Below are positions 30,601-44,126 of a stretch of 64,000 nt of DNA, one piece after another; within the stretch, counting starts at the first letter, position 1, and every line of letters starts with the position of its first letter. The stretch covers positions 53,772,291 through 53,836,290 of the forward strand of contig OX419755.1 in assembly GCA_948567375.1 (NCBI GenBank). The letters are read 5' to 3'. Origin of the DNA: Lunularia cruciata (taxonomy: Eukaryota > Streptophyta > Marchantiopsida > Lunulariales > Lunulariaceae). Made by a program: the position numbers and the translations under genes. The notes beneath the pieces were generated by a model. It ran no database searches. It saw only the letters and a list, made by a program, of their open reading frames with translations, and had not been told where the DNA came from.

Positions 30601-33600
30601 ACTTTATCTCCACACAATCTGGCCTCTCACTAATAATACACTCTCTCTCCATACAATCTACGTCTCTATCAAGTTCTCTCATCTCTCCTAGCTCAACAAC
30701 TCCTAGGTATCTTTGGTTATGCATGCCCAAGGAAGGGTGTGGCTCCTCTACCTCCATGTCCACTATACTAACTCCAACATGTAAGTCATCACAAACCTCT
30801 TTCACATATCCATGACGTCTTGGAGACTCTCTCTAAAGGTGCCAAGTAACTCCTCATCTCCTCTCGTTGGGATATCAACATGCACAACAACAAGATGATG
30901 CATTGGGCCAAAACAACATTATACATCTACATACAAAATGCACAAATGATTTAAATCATTACAAAAAGATGACATTAGAATTCATCAATTCATAATAATA
31001 GCATGTGTATATCAACAACAAATAATACAATGTATATAAAACAAAATAACATGGATATATAAAAATAACCTAGATTTCTCATGATGATAACCTATACTCT
31101 CACTCACTCTAGTCATTTGTGTCTTCTCTCTCGTCAAAAATTATCCAAGTCCCTTGCAAACCTCTCATACCTTACCTCATCCTCACCAATAATACCACAC
31201 TCAAGCAAAAGATGGGTGAGAATCTTCCCTATGAAAGTCTACTTGAATTATTGGTCATCCAAGTGGTAGACCTCTTTATATAAGATCATCAACTTAGCCT
31301 CAAAAGTGGGTATCATCAGATCTACCAAATCATAATCCTCATTAGTAGCTCTAGTCATCTTAGTTTTCATATGAAGAATAGTGTGTCCATGAACCACCTT
31401 TAGCCTTTGAAAATGAACAAACAACACACAATTTGGAAGAAGGTCTCCAAGCCAAATATGCACACAACCTGACCAAGTATCTCCTACCAACAAAATTTTG
31501 CACTTGGAACCAATCCTTTACTAAAAGTGTTGAAATCTCCTCCTTTTGGCTATTATCCTCCTTGGCAATGTAACCACTTCCCTAAGTTCAATTGAGAGCA
31601 TGAAGTGTCCCCCACCAACTGATCCATTATGAATATTCCTATCCCATGTTCAAAAAAACTCTTTATGCATGTAGGGACTGGAAATAAATCACAAAGAACA
31701 ATCCAATATCATTAAAAAATTGTGCAAAACACACAAAAATAGCCAGGATATGCAAGTTGAAAATTGGTATGCATAGGTAGCAAATTGGTCTCTGTAGATA
31801 GAAATTTTGGTATGTGTAGGAGAAAATTCTAGTATGCACAAGGGGAAAAGCTAGGACATGCAAAGAAAAGGTCTACAAAGGAAAAATGCAATGGGTTTGC
31901 ATAGTAGAAACACCATACTTGAACTAGATTTTGGGATTCAAACAATAAATTTCATCAAATTTCATTAAATCAAAAGCAATACTCACATGTGGATGGGGAT
32001 ACTCTATGCAAATTGCCACTTTCAAGCCTAGAAGATCCAATTCCAACTCCCAAATATCCTTCAATGATCTTTTGATACTTGCTTTTTTTAACCAACCAGT
32101 AATGGAGGCCATGTTATCTTTCAACTGATGGATATTGATCAACCAAGGATATCAATTTTAGTGTCATCCATGTTCTCTTCTTTGAATTGGCACACATACT
32201 CTTCCATCCTGACAATAATGGAATCTAAAATCAGAATTGAACTCAAGGGAATAAGGAACAAAAATAGAGTAATTTATAAGGCTATCCATACCATTCTATC
32301 TATTGAGTACACAATCTCAGCTCTGTAGACCCTTTCTATGCATACTAAATTCATGAAAACTTGCATACACCCTAAGAATGGATTTTCTAGTCTCAAATGT
32401 GGTGTAAACTTTGTACACAAAATGCACTTCTCATTATGGTTCCAAGACCCTTAAACCTCTCTTGGTCTTGTGTAGACAATTGTGACTCTTTGAATTCCAC
32501 CCAACCCTTAAACATATATCTATCTCGTCCTCTCTTGTCTTATATAAGTCATATTTGTCCTATCTTATGCATAATAATTATAGCAAACCTATTCCTAGAC
32601 TAAACTCTCCTAAGACTAGTCTGCACAAGAAAGTTCCTTGCTCCACTTTTATAAGTGGTGTTCAGATTATTGATAAAGAGCTCATTTATATTGATATTTT
32701 CTCTTCAAAAAAAATTTTCTAGCCCCTAACTATCTCTCCACAATTCCAAAAATATTGATATTGGGATCTTTTGTGCTGATATATTCTCTTTAGTTTCACA
32801 TTTCTAGCCCTTAAATATCCAATACATAAATCTCTAGATATAACTTTCCAAAGTTAAAAATTCTCAATTCCCTCTTTGGTTTCTAATTTGAAAACTCAAA
32901 AACTATGTGTAAACTAACTTGCAGGCCTCTAAATATAAAAAAGATTCTCCAAACATAGCTTTACCCACTAAAATATTGGCCTTTTGTTCTCCTTAAACTT
33001 ATATAGATTAGTTGGCGGCTTGGTGGTTGAATGAAAAAACTCTACCTGATATAAGTAAATGTCTAAATACTATGCCATTAAGCTGAAAATATCTCCACAC
33101 TATGTCCTTAAAATTTTCAGCTCTCTACTTGTTGAAATGGGTGGGACTATGAATGAATTGACGGGAGCATACATACAACTAAATATCTTAATGAATAAGT
33201 GACAATATCAAGAACTATTTATTCATTCGAGGGTGATGTTATGTCTTCATTGGACAACACCTGCTTAGGGCCTAGTGACTCTTGGATTTCTTTCCACTTG
33301 GTGGCTCTTGGTGACTCTTGGTGAATCTTGGATCTCTCTATAATAGTGGTATTCACACCACTATCCCAAGAACTACGAGTGCACAATTCAAATTCAACTT
33401 TCAAACGGCAAAGTGTGAACACTAAAACCTTTGCTTATTCTAGTCAACCTAAGTACACAAATCTCATTATTTCTCATTTTACACATGGTCCACACCCATA
33501 CCATAGCAAAAATATGTACAAGAACATACCGAATATACTTTATTCACTTTAACTTGGATACAAGGCATCGAGTTGTCTCTTATTGAACTCAAAACATTTC

Positions 33601-34142
33601 TCCATAAACTTTGCTCTTAAAAACCTCCCTACTAATGTGATCATCTAAATTCCCATCATTGACCATATTAACTACTTCTCCCTCCTCTTCCAAATTCTTA
33701 AGTGTCACTTTTGTTAATAAGGAAGTTATGTAGAATAATATAGGTGGATATACATTTTATCAAACATGCATTTCTACACTTTCTATCCAACCAAACCTAT
33801 AACTCTCTTGACAAGTACCACCTAGCCTTCAAAGCTCCTATACAATGTATGTTTCTTACTTGCATGCAAGTTAAACATCTCTTGAAGTCTTGTCTATCAA
33901 TTGAGTGAGCTATTTTCAAGGCTGGATCTAGATGCAATATTGGCATGTACACAAAATTTGCAAGAAAATATTCATGGAGGTCAAAAGAGTTCCCTTATAC
34001 CTCTCTGACTTAGATCTGTCCAAAGAGATAGGACTTCTTCAAACATGTCATATTGTGATATGAACCTCACATCCCGCACCAATGAAACCAATAAACCACA
34101 ATGGACAATGAGGATCCCAAGACCAAAATTTCTATTGCAAGG
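27658..34142. other. AT-rich interval without a supported gene
   Basis: Only short open frames are present. On the minus strand, 29400-31500 has several frames that look like one decayed protein (for example 31248-31493 and 30539-30805, the latter with an internal repeat around ISERPDCVEIKCAIS), but I recognise no domain. 31924-32142 (minus) is a further possible fragment. Reads as old, unassigned repeat-derived sequence. Confidence 0.4.
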
Positions 34143-34180
34143 AAATACATCAAATATGAAATTTCATATTTGATGTATTT
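34143..34180. repeat. Perfect 38-bp palindrome
   Basis: AAATACATCAAATATGAAA is followed at once by its exact reverse complement, with no spacer. Directly after it comes a tandem 19-bp repeat. Such a site can extrude a cruciform or record a template-switch event. Confidence 0.95.
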
Positions 34181-34218
34181 GAACCTATGACTTGGGATTG
34201 AACCTATGACTTGGGATC
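34181..34218. repeat. Tandem 19-bp repeat, two units
   Basis: GAACCTATGACTTGGGATT at 34181-34199, repeated at 34200-34218 with the last base changed. It abuts the 38-bp palindrome. Confidence 0.9.
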
Positions 34219-36784
34219 TTTGTGAGTCTTACCTCCTAGAAAATGGATCATCTTTCTCTAGTCGTCACTTGGCCATTTAGTGAGTACAATCCTTTCCTAC
34301 TATACTATATTTCACCATCTATCTTGGGTCTTTGAGCAAGAGGGAATAAAGTATGTCTTCTAACTCGACACCTCTCAATAATCCCTTCAATGCAAATGCG
34401 GATGATATTTGGGTTCTCTCCTCTGTGTCCTGCCATTGAATCTCTCTTGACAGATAATATGGTTGATATAACTCTCTTAGTAAATATGGTGGTAGAGCAC
34501 GCATTTCCGTCCTAGAGGTTCACTCCCCTTAGTACTGAAGCTCCACTCCCATTACGTCCAAAGAAATCAAGAGCCACTACCACTTGAAGCCAAATTGGAC
34601 TATGAATTTTCCCTATAGATTTTCAAGAGATGAAAGATTGATCTTTTATGATTTCGACTAAAGCAAAGAATTATTCTATATGCACATGCATTAGCTTTTA
34701 AACATGAGATTCAAGCCCATGAAAAGAATTCATAACAAAATCAGGGGAACACAATGTTTTCATTCTAGGGGTAAGTTATATGCTACTATGTATAAAATCT
34801 CACCACTTTACCAACAAGTCAATTTCAGTGTCAGCATCACTTTCCTCGTCATCATCGAAGCTCCTTCCAGCCCATTCATCCATACTAAAAATTTACTAAA
34901 CCCTTGACTTCCTCCGTTTCCAACTCTAGAGTGAGGTGCATAATTTTTTCAATTTCCTTGAGAGATGCTTGAGAGATGCTAATATGCAGCATGATGCCCA
35001 TGCACAAAGCACGGGAGAAGAGGTTGAGCCATGGGGAGGATCCAAAAATTGAAACTCACTACAGACTTTCTCATGGGTGACGTGGAAAGAAAATACTAGG
35101 TCAAGCTAAAAAATGAAACTCAATGTAAACTCTTAGTTTTTGTGGAAATAAAATAGTGGGTAAGGAAAGATTTCTTCTTAATGCCTGGGGGCAAATCTTT
35201 TTGGGTTGAGTCATTCTCAAACAGATGAGTGGAAAACAATTTATGGATTCTTTAAGGACTCGAAAATGCACCGTTTGAAACCCCGCATCTGCACCCATAA
35301 ATATTTTACATACCTCCCGTAACAAATCGGGATCTTTATGGATTCCCAAACCCCCCTATTCTGTACTTCCCACCTGTCCTCCCATCCAAGTTGTTTACTG
35401 TGGCGCCTCCATTTTCACTCTTCATTTGCTGGCCCTGACGAGTGCGGGTGGTTTTTTTGTGACGACGTATTCACTTTACCATCCGCCAACAGATATCTTA
35501 AGAATTTCAACACAAGAAATTTTAGATTTAGTTTTCAGTTCAACAGTGAGGACTTTTGAGAATCGATGTACTCACGCGATCTCATCTGATCTGATGTTTT
35601 GGATCATTGGGGAGCGTTCATTCGAAGAGTACATATACACGCATTATCTAACAAAATGGAGACAACTTGGGTCTTGCTCCAAAGTTCTCTCCTTTGTGCC
35701 GGTTTCATTTAGTTGCTCTTTTAGCTTGCTCCTTCAAATCAGTGTTTGGTTTTCTGCCTTCTTTTCTCTTGGGGTTGCAGCTTAATTTCACTTAATCAGG
35801 CTGGATTGAAGTTCATAGAGCAGACAAAAGAAACTTTGAACTTCTTTTGCGGACACACAAGCCATTTTAGCTTCTGAATTGAGATGGATCTATAACAGAC
35901 TTGTGGTCAACTCTCGGCGTCACGACGCCGAGAGTTGGCCTCAACTTTATCTTCTTTCATTTATACTCCAGAAATCTGTCATGAGCAAGATTGTAAAGAT
36001 TATGGCTTTTCCAAGATTTGATATATGTGGATTGGACAACAAGGAGTTTCAATTTCTGAATCTACGTAAAGGTTATGATACGGGGTGATCATCCATAAAA
36101 GTTTAACGGTATCGTCAGAATTGTGCCGGCTGTAAAACCTTCTGTGGAAGTTTTATGGAAGGTTGGACTCGAATAATTAACAAAGAGATGAGTGGAAGAC
36201 CTGAAGAACAAGGATTCAAGAAAAGTGAACAAGGTACCACCCATGAGAACACCTCGAATAAATTTTACTAACCTTACATGAAAACGTTTACCGTATGAGT
36301 TCGGAATTCCATATGGGCAGAATCGGAAGCCCCTACTGTGTTATCGGTCGACTTACTGATCGCTAAAAGTTCTCGCAAAGCCTCACTTTCTCCGCATTGA
36401 AGTAGCAGAAATCTTTGCTACTCCCATTTGCGACGTCCATTTGCCATTTCCTACGCGGTTGCCTGTTTCTCTCTCATTTGCGAAAGTGTATGACCTTCTT
36501 CCCTCCTCTAATTGAGTGTTGAGTACTAGAGTACTGATTCGCACTGAGTATTGCTTCTCATCGATGTCGCTACGACCAAAGGACCACCTCATGGCTGTGA
36601 AGTCGTAACTTCTTTGGTAGAAAAGCTAATAAGAAGGTTTCATTTTACATTGGAATCGAGAGTAGCTTCAGTACTGTTTGCATTCGTGTGTCGATTTCTC
36701 CAGGTGGATTTCAAGTTGATTCTCTACTGCATGACATTGGAAGGTTCAAAAACGTATGATGGATTTGGAAGGGTCGCGATGGTG
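34219..36784. other. Low-copy-looking interval downstream of the host gene
   Basis: No gene is supported. Base composition becomes less AT-rich from about 35300. Small frames at 35338-35785 and 35879-36088 lack recognisable motifs. A 14-bp perfect inverted repeat sits at 35908-35937. This may include 3' flank of the minus-strand gene. Confidence 0.4.
35908..35937. repeat. Perfect inverted repeat, 14-bp arms around AC
   Basis: CAACTCTCGGCGTC-AC-GACGCCGAGAGTTG. GC-rich and able to form a stable hairpin in RNA of either strand. No T-run follows, and the plant context makes a terminator role unlikely. Confidence 0.9.
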
Positions 36785-38623
36785 TCAAAGATCACTTGTG
36801 AGCCCCATCGCAACAAAAGCACAGACGATGAGATCTCGAAGGTTGGGATGATTAGCGACCCCCAAAAAGTGAAACAATCCATCGCTTCTGGTATCCTTGG
36901 TAGAGTTGAGTGTACTCAAGGACATTCCATGCTTCTTGTTGTGGCGATAAATTGCTAGCACTTCCCTCTCCGTGCTGGTCTCGACAAAACAAACGTAATA
37001 CGTTTCACGAAATCGCTTCTCTCCTTCCACTCTAAGCCGCCGGATGATTCCTTCCTCGAAGAGGCCCTCGACTGCAGTTCTCGCTAAGATGATGTCAACT
37101 GCATAATCCTGGCTCACGTAGTCATCATCAGTGTCGTAATCCGTGTGACCTCTCTCTAGAAGTGTTCCTGCGCCAACCAGTGGCTCTCCCCAGCATCCCA
37201 CTGGCGGATCGTTCGGTATCACACTTTTCACCTGGGCCTCCAAGATGCCTGATGAGCTAGTAATAAAAGCATACCGCTCTTTCGGATACCTGCCGACCTT
37301 TTTGCTCTTTGGTTCTCTCGTTATATGATATAATCTAGGAACCTGAGGTTGATCAGAGGATGTTCCTTCTGTTCTAAATTCTACTCTAGCCGAAAGCTTT
37401 CTTTTCCGCAGTTTGCCGGTGTTGCCTTCTGCATCCACGGTCCAAGTTTCGGCTAGATAGACAAAATCACTTTTGTCACATTGACTATCCACAGGATTTG
37501 GGGCGCATGAAACCGGAAATTGTACTAACTTGCCTTTCCTTAGTACCCGGTCGCAGTCTTCGTCAATGATAACACCAAGCGTGATAAGTCCATAAGAGCC
37601 CACGACGATGTCACTTGGGTGGAGTAAATTGATCGCCTGTGACCCAGTCTGTGCACATGGAAGAAATCAATTCGAACAATACATAAGCTTCAGCGGCGGA
37701 AAGCAATATTCGAAGTTTTCAGTTCATTGCAGATTGATTTGCTCATGGTCAATACTCTGGAGCTTCTGGATGTGATCTCACAATACTGTGCTTTGCGCTG
37801 GGGAGAGAAAATTGATTTCGGGTCTTTGATGGCAGTGAAGATGTTCCAGAAAACGCAAGACGTCAATCAGTCAAGTGAACTCCAATGATGTATTGTAATT
37901 TGGCAACACTGGGCGTTTTATTCTAGGGTGGATTTTTCAGTACCAGGTCCACTGCGATAGCTGCGAGTTGTTTCAAAAGCCCAACCACCACCGCTGTTAT
38001 TGCCTTCCACTTCTCCGGACAATCGTAAGAGTCAAAGAATAGATCTAAAAACTTCTCATCGCCGGATGGGACTTGATGTGCTGCCCACTCCCTCTCCACC
38101 TCGGCATATGCTCTCGATGCTAAAATTCTGATACAGCGAAGAACTTGTGCACTTGTCTGCATATCTAAGTCGCTCTCCTGCGTAGAACGGATGGACACAC
38201 CATCAGCACGCTTGATCGTAATCACTTTCCAATTGCACATAATACACAGAAAGAAAATGCGGTACTAAGTTTTATAAATCGATATCTAGTTTGTCAACAT
38301 AGAAGGTTTGTAGGTACATGAGTCTAGAAATGTATGAGACGAGCGGAGCATACCTCGAGCTCCGCCAGCTTGGTGTCGAGCTGAAGAAGCTCCTGGCGAA
38401 GTTCTATCAATTGACGATTCATGGTTCGGTAAGGATACATGTCAACCATGTTCATGAGTATCCCACAAGCGACCCGAATTACACTGGATACATCCACCGA
38501 AGCGGTTGCCTCCATAATTATTTTTGCTACCTTGCTGTTCATCAAATTCTCTGTGGATTGGCGTTGTAGCAAGAGCGGTGGTACTCTACTTCCCCTCATT
38601 TCTCCTGGCATCCTCTGAGCCAT
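36785..38623 (-). CDS. Protein of unknown function, three-exon model
   Basis: Three minus-strand open blocks join by consistent phase-0 splice sites. Exon 1 38623-38354 (ATG, ends CTCGAG before GTATGC). Exon 2 38177-37944 (after ACGCAG, ends GACCTG before GTACTG). Exon 3 37648-36785 (after GTGCACAG, to stop). The product would be about 455 residues. Exon 1 encodes a helical segment with a coiled-coil look (RQLIELRQELLQLDTKLAEL); exon 2 an amphipathic helical region (VLRCIRILASRAYAEVEREW, AVVVGLLKQLAAIAVDL); exon 3 a mixed, probably globular domain with an acidic patch (DYDTDDDYVSQDY). I recognise no family. No transposon motif is present, and composition is less AT-rich than the flanks. Exon limits are predicted from consensus only; the C-terminus may use another exon. 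Confidence 0.5.
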
Positions 38624-41600
38624 CTGAAGATTTGAGGTCCTGATGGACTGGTGCTGGATGAAAGAGATTCATATTCTCGACTTTTGAACTTTTAAGTCTG
38701 CGGCCGAATCTTAACGTCCACAGTGTTCCCTTCTACCCTCAATCTTTACCAGGAATATCTGTATGAGAAATTTTCGGGGATACGTCCAATCAAAGCCAGC
38801 TCCGTGTTAGATCAGGCAAGGCAAACGGACTATTGAACTTGAGAAAGAGGTAGAGGCACCGAAAGTCTGCAGGAACTTGCAGTACTTAAGATCCCTAACC
38901 TTTCTTTACAAGTTAGCTTAGTGCTTTTCTGAGCTTGCAGGAGCACCCTTCCTTGCATTAGCGTGCTTGCTATGTAGTTTGCTTGTATGCATTGCTTGCC
39001 AGTAATCTTCCTGAAGATGTGCGGATAGGACCCCCATGTTCCATCGTCTTGTAATCAGAACGTTGTGAAGTAAGAAAGAAGTCACAGAGTGCAAAAGCAG
39101 ATATCACATGCGGTCTTCTTCTCCACTACTTCTCAAGATCCTAAGCATGCTCTCACAATTTTAGAGGTCCAGCAGTTAAGTCCTCTCTGTCTTTTCAAGA
39201 CCCGTTCTGTTCATCTCAGTTTAAGGCTTGTGCCAGCCCTCACACAGCTGATCATGCCCTCCACAGTTGCTTGTGACCGACCATTTCCAATTCAGGCGAC
39301 GATTATTGTTTCTTACTAGTCTTTAGGTACTCCCTGTGTATTGGTCTAGGCACCAAACTTTTCAACAGTGAGTTTTTGGCTCCTCACTGTCATGCCAGAA
39401 TCTCGTCAAGGGTCCCAATTACGAACAAGTTCTTTGTCTGCTTTAACCGGAATCATAATTTTCCGTGGACTGTGATCGAATGATCTGGGTTGAGACTACG
39501 TTAGACCACTTGTTGGAAGTGGTTCAGGTCCCTAAAAGCTAAAAGATTATCAGGATGGCTCCAGCGTTTCAGCAAGCAACAGATATTGAGGCCCACCACC
39601 AATTTGATCATTCAGTAGAAGGTCCTAGAAAGCGGAAAGAACCAAAGGGTAGGACTTGTAAAAGACTTGTGTTCAAGGAAACATGCATTGAGGCGTTTGA
39701 GAGAGTTTAGATCGTGAAAGGGTGATAACTTTATTTTGAAATAGTGTAAAATGTTGACTGAGGTCTGACTGGTATAGGCGGGGCCATCCTGGTTGGTGAA
39801 CTTCCGTTAATCTTGCCACAGACGCTTCCTCACGGTGAAGTTTGACAGGAAGAATTCTATTCCAGTTTTTAATTAGTTCGTTTGCTAGGGTACACTAGCA
39901 CAGAATAGTGGAAGTCACTTTATACCCCGAAGGAAAGGGCAGGAGTACAAAGCATAAACAAGTGCGAACGGGAAAAGGAGCGCAAGGTCCAACGATCCCA
40001 AGCGGCCAAGAAGGGTCGTTGTGGTCGTTGTGGTCGTTCCGGTCTCTAGCTAAAGAAACGTAAGTGCTAGTCAGAAGAAGCTCCACGAAAATTAATGAGA
40101 CGATCTCTAAACCGTGGTCAGATCCGTTGCATGAATTATTACACGTCCCATGGAACAGCACTCTCATGCCAAGCACGCATACGCTCCCCTGGAAGAGCAT
40201 CGTGCGGGTAAAAAATACTCTTGAAAATTGAGGATTGCGAGTGCAAGACGGAATTGGTTCCCAAACGAAATGGAAGAAATAAACAGGCCAGCAGAGTAGA
40301 TTCAGAATATACCGCAGATCCCTCCCCTGCCTTGACCGTTTCAAGTTTCAACGTACACAGGAATCAGGGACTGTTCACCATTTGTGAGCTACAAGTAATT
40401 CTGACGACCTAGAATCAAAAGACTATCACGGACAGAAGTTTTGAGATGGTCTGCAGACTCTACACAGCACTAAACAAGTTCGAGGATGGCAAGAACGGGT
40501 CTAGCGTCTGTCTGCTTCCTTGAGGTGGGTCAGCCTCTGATCACTGTATGTTTTTCTTTCAAGCTCCAGCCAGATTCACTTCAGTTGATATGTTAATTCA
40601 CGGGGTTCCTCTTTTGTATTAACGGTTGCTCTCCAAACCTGACCGTAGAAAGAGTAAAAGTCTCACAAATCAACTATCATGTTATCATATGATCACCAAT
40701 AGGGGAGGATTCCAATCTTTCCTTTTGATTACCGACTTACGCATCTTTTGTCATCAATTCGCACTGATTTGATGTATCTCGGGGCCTCCATTTCTTGGTC
40801 TTGGGTTAGACAGTAAATTGCGTCATAGTAGTTATCACCAAGATTGCAACTTTCTAGAACGTGATATCAGGTACTCCTTCGTATCACAGGCAGTCAACTC
40901 ACTCCTCACTGGCCTTACCTATGAAATTCGATAGAGTAAAGTAGTTCCGCATGGCACAACACATGAACACAACATGAGGTTACCGCACTACAAGGTGGAG
41001 GAGAACCCGGTAACTATCCTAGGTGCTCCTCCAAGTTTGTTTCTCTTTGTATTAGACTGACAGTTATTCATGAATGCTTTGGTGACCCGAAATGACAGTA
41101 ATCACATCTCTTCAGTCCTCATACTTTCCTCAAGTTTTGGCGGGGTATGCTTCACAAACTCCTGCTTGACTTGTGTCGAAGACCTTAAAATCACTGCTAC
41201 TCCGACATCGCTCTCACATCAGTCAGATTCGTGGCATGTAGGTCTCCCTTGAAGAGTGGAGACTGTGAAACTCCTCAGTGGGTTCAAGAAGAATCGCCTT
41301 TCTAGGAACACAAGAATCCCATCGCAAATCAATGCCATGTTCTGTGGCGCCTCATAATTAATCAGGCACACTGCAGCAAAATCCAGTCATGCCAGAGGAA
41401 TACGTGACGTGGCAAGATCCACAGTTTGCGGGTGCCATGCCAGCATCGTCACATCGTCATGTGCCATGTCAACATCTAACGGACCCGTACAACTTGGCTA
41501 ACAGTTCGACCGGCCACCCTCTCACGCATTGGGTGGTAATGTGATATCGATAATAATTTTGTGTTATTTTGTACAAATTTTAAGGGTTCAATGTAAATTT

Positions 41601-42494
41601 TATTATGGTTAAGGAGTTGGTTGTGTAAATATATTTCATAATTTTAATACATTACTAGAGGGCAGTAACAATAAGAACCAATAATTTATTCTTGGAATTC
41701 TCAAGAATTATGGATGTGAACTTTTCCAACTATGGAGAGACATCCCATAAACTTTTATATGTCACCTCCTGTGGTCACACAAATTTTATGTGCTTCTTAT
41801 GGACCCCAAAACTGGTATCTAAACCCTCTATTGTATTCTGTGGCCTTATTGGAATAATATCAGAAGGACATTCCTACAAACATTTCAAACTCATCTTGCA
41901 TGCAAGGTATGAAAAGGCCACATGAAAAATATTCTTATATGTTAAATTGAATGAACACTCATCAATTGAAAGGTGGGTTTTCACTTGCTTTACTTGGTGT
42001 TTTTGCTACCAAATACAAATGAAAAGTTGATACTAACCATGAATTATAAAAAAGTGTTGCAAAGGCCAAGCATTTGCATCCTTGTCTCACCCATTGGGAT
42101 CTAGCTCATTTGAAGGTGTTACATTATTGAGGGTATTAGACAAAGATGCAATCGTACCACATTGAAGATATGTTTATGCATTGTGACCACTTTCCTTGCA
42201 GATATGACAATGGTGTCTTATCTACAGTGGTTGCTCCTATTGCGATTGCTGCTGTGATTGCTCTACATAATCAAAAGTGGATGGATTATGACTTGTTGAT
42301 CTTATATGTATGTTGTGCATTGCTATTATTGTTGGATTTTGTACCTCAAAGGTTTAGTCATTAATTTCCACAAGTGCACACACAAATAGAGGATGTTGAT
42401 ACAGCATCAACATTTCTATCATTGTTGGATTCGCTCTATTGAGTCAACCAAAAGTGTGTGAGGCATAGGTGGAGATGGTATTGTGGATGCTTGT
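38624..42494. other. Intergenic region upstream of the host gene
   Basis: No coding region is supported. It presumably includes the promoter and 5' UTR of the minus-strand gene. Short local repeats occur, such as three GTGGTCGTT-like units near 40018-40045 and a CATCGTCA-rich patch near 41440-41460. From about 41530 the sequence becomes AT-rich again. Confidence 0.4.
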
Positions 42495-43239
42495 TTTAAC
42501 CACTAATACCAATTGAATTCATCAATGGTAAAGGTTATTTTGATGAGAACTTGTGCAAGCATTCTTTTTATGCAATGGTTACTAGGTATGCACATTGTTG
42601 AGGTAAAAATGTTGTTGCATGGTTCATCTTGAGGCGCTAAAGCTTTGTAGTATTGTTTCAAGGCTTGCTTAATGGCATGGCAAGAGATGCTTTTCTTGAC
42701 ATTTTTCCATAGAAGATGGTTGTGTTTGGGAAGATTATGCATCTATACGACGTGATTAGTCTAATTGAAGTTGTGTTTCTACTCATAGTATCCTCCTACA
42801 AAAACCAAGCATATGATCAATGAAAACTTGTAGTTATTTCTTTAGAGCTACATGAGTGGTTTAGACTCTCGTTGTCATAATATGGCCAAGGTGCTTGATA
42901 TGATGAATCCAAGCCAAAAAAAAAATTTCCTTGTAGCAAAGTCATGTCATCAAAAAGTAAGCAAATGTGGTTTTTGGATTTTTTTGAAGAGCTTATATAA
43001 GCAATCCTTGTATTTGGCTTATGATGAGGAGTTATAATAGCTTGCCATGCTCCCATGAACTTTTTCCAAGCATCATTGAATCAAATGGCAAGCTTTGCTT
43101 TGCAAACACATTTTTTGTTGATATGCTAGATGCCTAATATTTTGGTTGCATTTGGAAATACCAAAGATATGGTATTCATCAATGCAAATTTACCATTGGT
43201 GAAAAAAATTCACCATGAGAGTTGATGCATAGATGCTCA

Positions 43240-43382
43240 AAGGATCTTTCTAGCTCATGCATTACTCAAGTGTAGAACTCCTTGAGCTTGAATCAGATAA
43301 TGCCATAAAATAGATGCTTAGCCACTCAAAGGATATTTCTAGCTCATGCATTGCCCAAGTGAGGAACTCCTTGATCTTGAAC
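43240..43382. repeat. Local duplication inside the MULE relic
   Basis: A block starting AGGATCTTTCTAGCTCATGC at about 43240 recurs, with changes, at about 43330 (AGGATATTTCTAGCTCATGC), 90 bp later, through ACTCCTTGA-CTTGAA. It produces a repeated peptide in the broken transposase frame. Confidence 0.8.
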
Positions 43383-43437
43383 CGCATAAAGCAATAGAAC
43401 AAAATGAATATTTTATGTGTTGCTATCATGCATGTTT

Positions 43438-44126
43438 TGTAACACCCATTTGTGCATATATATGCTATTGTGACATTTAGCTTGGTATTATAAGTACTCA
43501 AGAGATATTATTTATATGGAGATAAATGATGGTTCTACATTAGTCATGATTAACTAAATTTAGTCATAGCTAAGATAACAAGCACCTTAATTTAAAGGAA
43601 GTGGAAAAGATAAGCACCACTATTTTGGATTTTAGTGTGTGGACTTGGTATTATTCTTAGGTGTTTGGCTTTATGGAAAGAGTTGAGAACTCTTGGGCTC
43701 ACAAGCCATTTTGTTTTGGATTCTTCTATAGTGCAAGGATAGCCCCTGTGAAAGAATCCTTGACTTTGTGGTTGGGTCAAGATAAGATCATATGATTAGG
43801 AGAATATTCTCATGAGTATAGGTATTCCTTTAGCTTTTGAGTTTATTTGAATTTTAGCCTAATAACTTGAATTACTCCAATAATTAGTAACTTTGGTGTA
43901 TAACTATTTCACAAGTATATAAACTAGGGGTGGGGAGGTACTCATCATCCTTTCATTTACAACTATCTCTCTCTCATTGAGTTCTCTAATGAGTGATGGT
44001 TTGAGTCTTGGAGTGTTAGATTGGAGTAGTATGATGGAGTTGGGGTTCTTTGCCTTCTTAGTCCATGGTGTGCTACCATAATAGCCATCACAAGTTCATC
44101 TTGAGTGAGAGACGGGCCGGCTCACA
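43438..44126 (+). repeat. Solo LTR of Tat-like family
   Basis: TGTAACACCC to GGGCCGGCTCACA, 689 bp, clearly diverged from the young copy, with the TATA-like TATATAAAC kept near 43915. No convincing TSD (GTTT versus ATTC). It interrupts the MULE transposase relic, so it is younger than the loss of that gene or caused it. Confidence 0.9.

Noticed and set aside
29400..31500. A decayed transposase on the minus strand
   Set aside because: Several adjacent frames look protein-like but no catalytic or zinc motif could be named.
35338..35785. Two overlapping plus-strand ORFs as a gene
   Set aside because: No recognisable domain, no splice or start support; left as unassigned.
36551..36958. 135-codon plus-strand ORF
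   Set aside because: Overlaps exon 3 of the minus-strand gene model and has no motif; probably a shadow frame.
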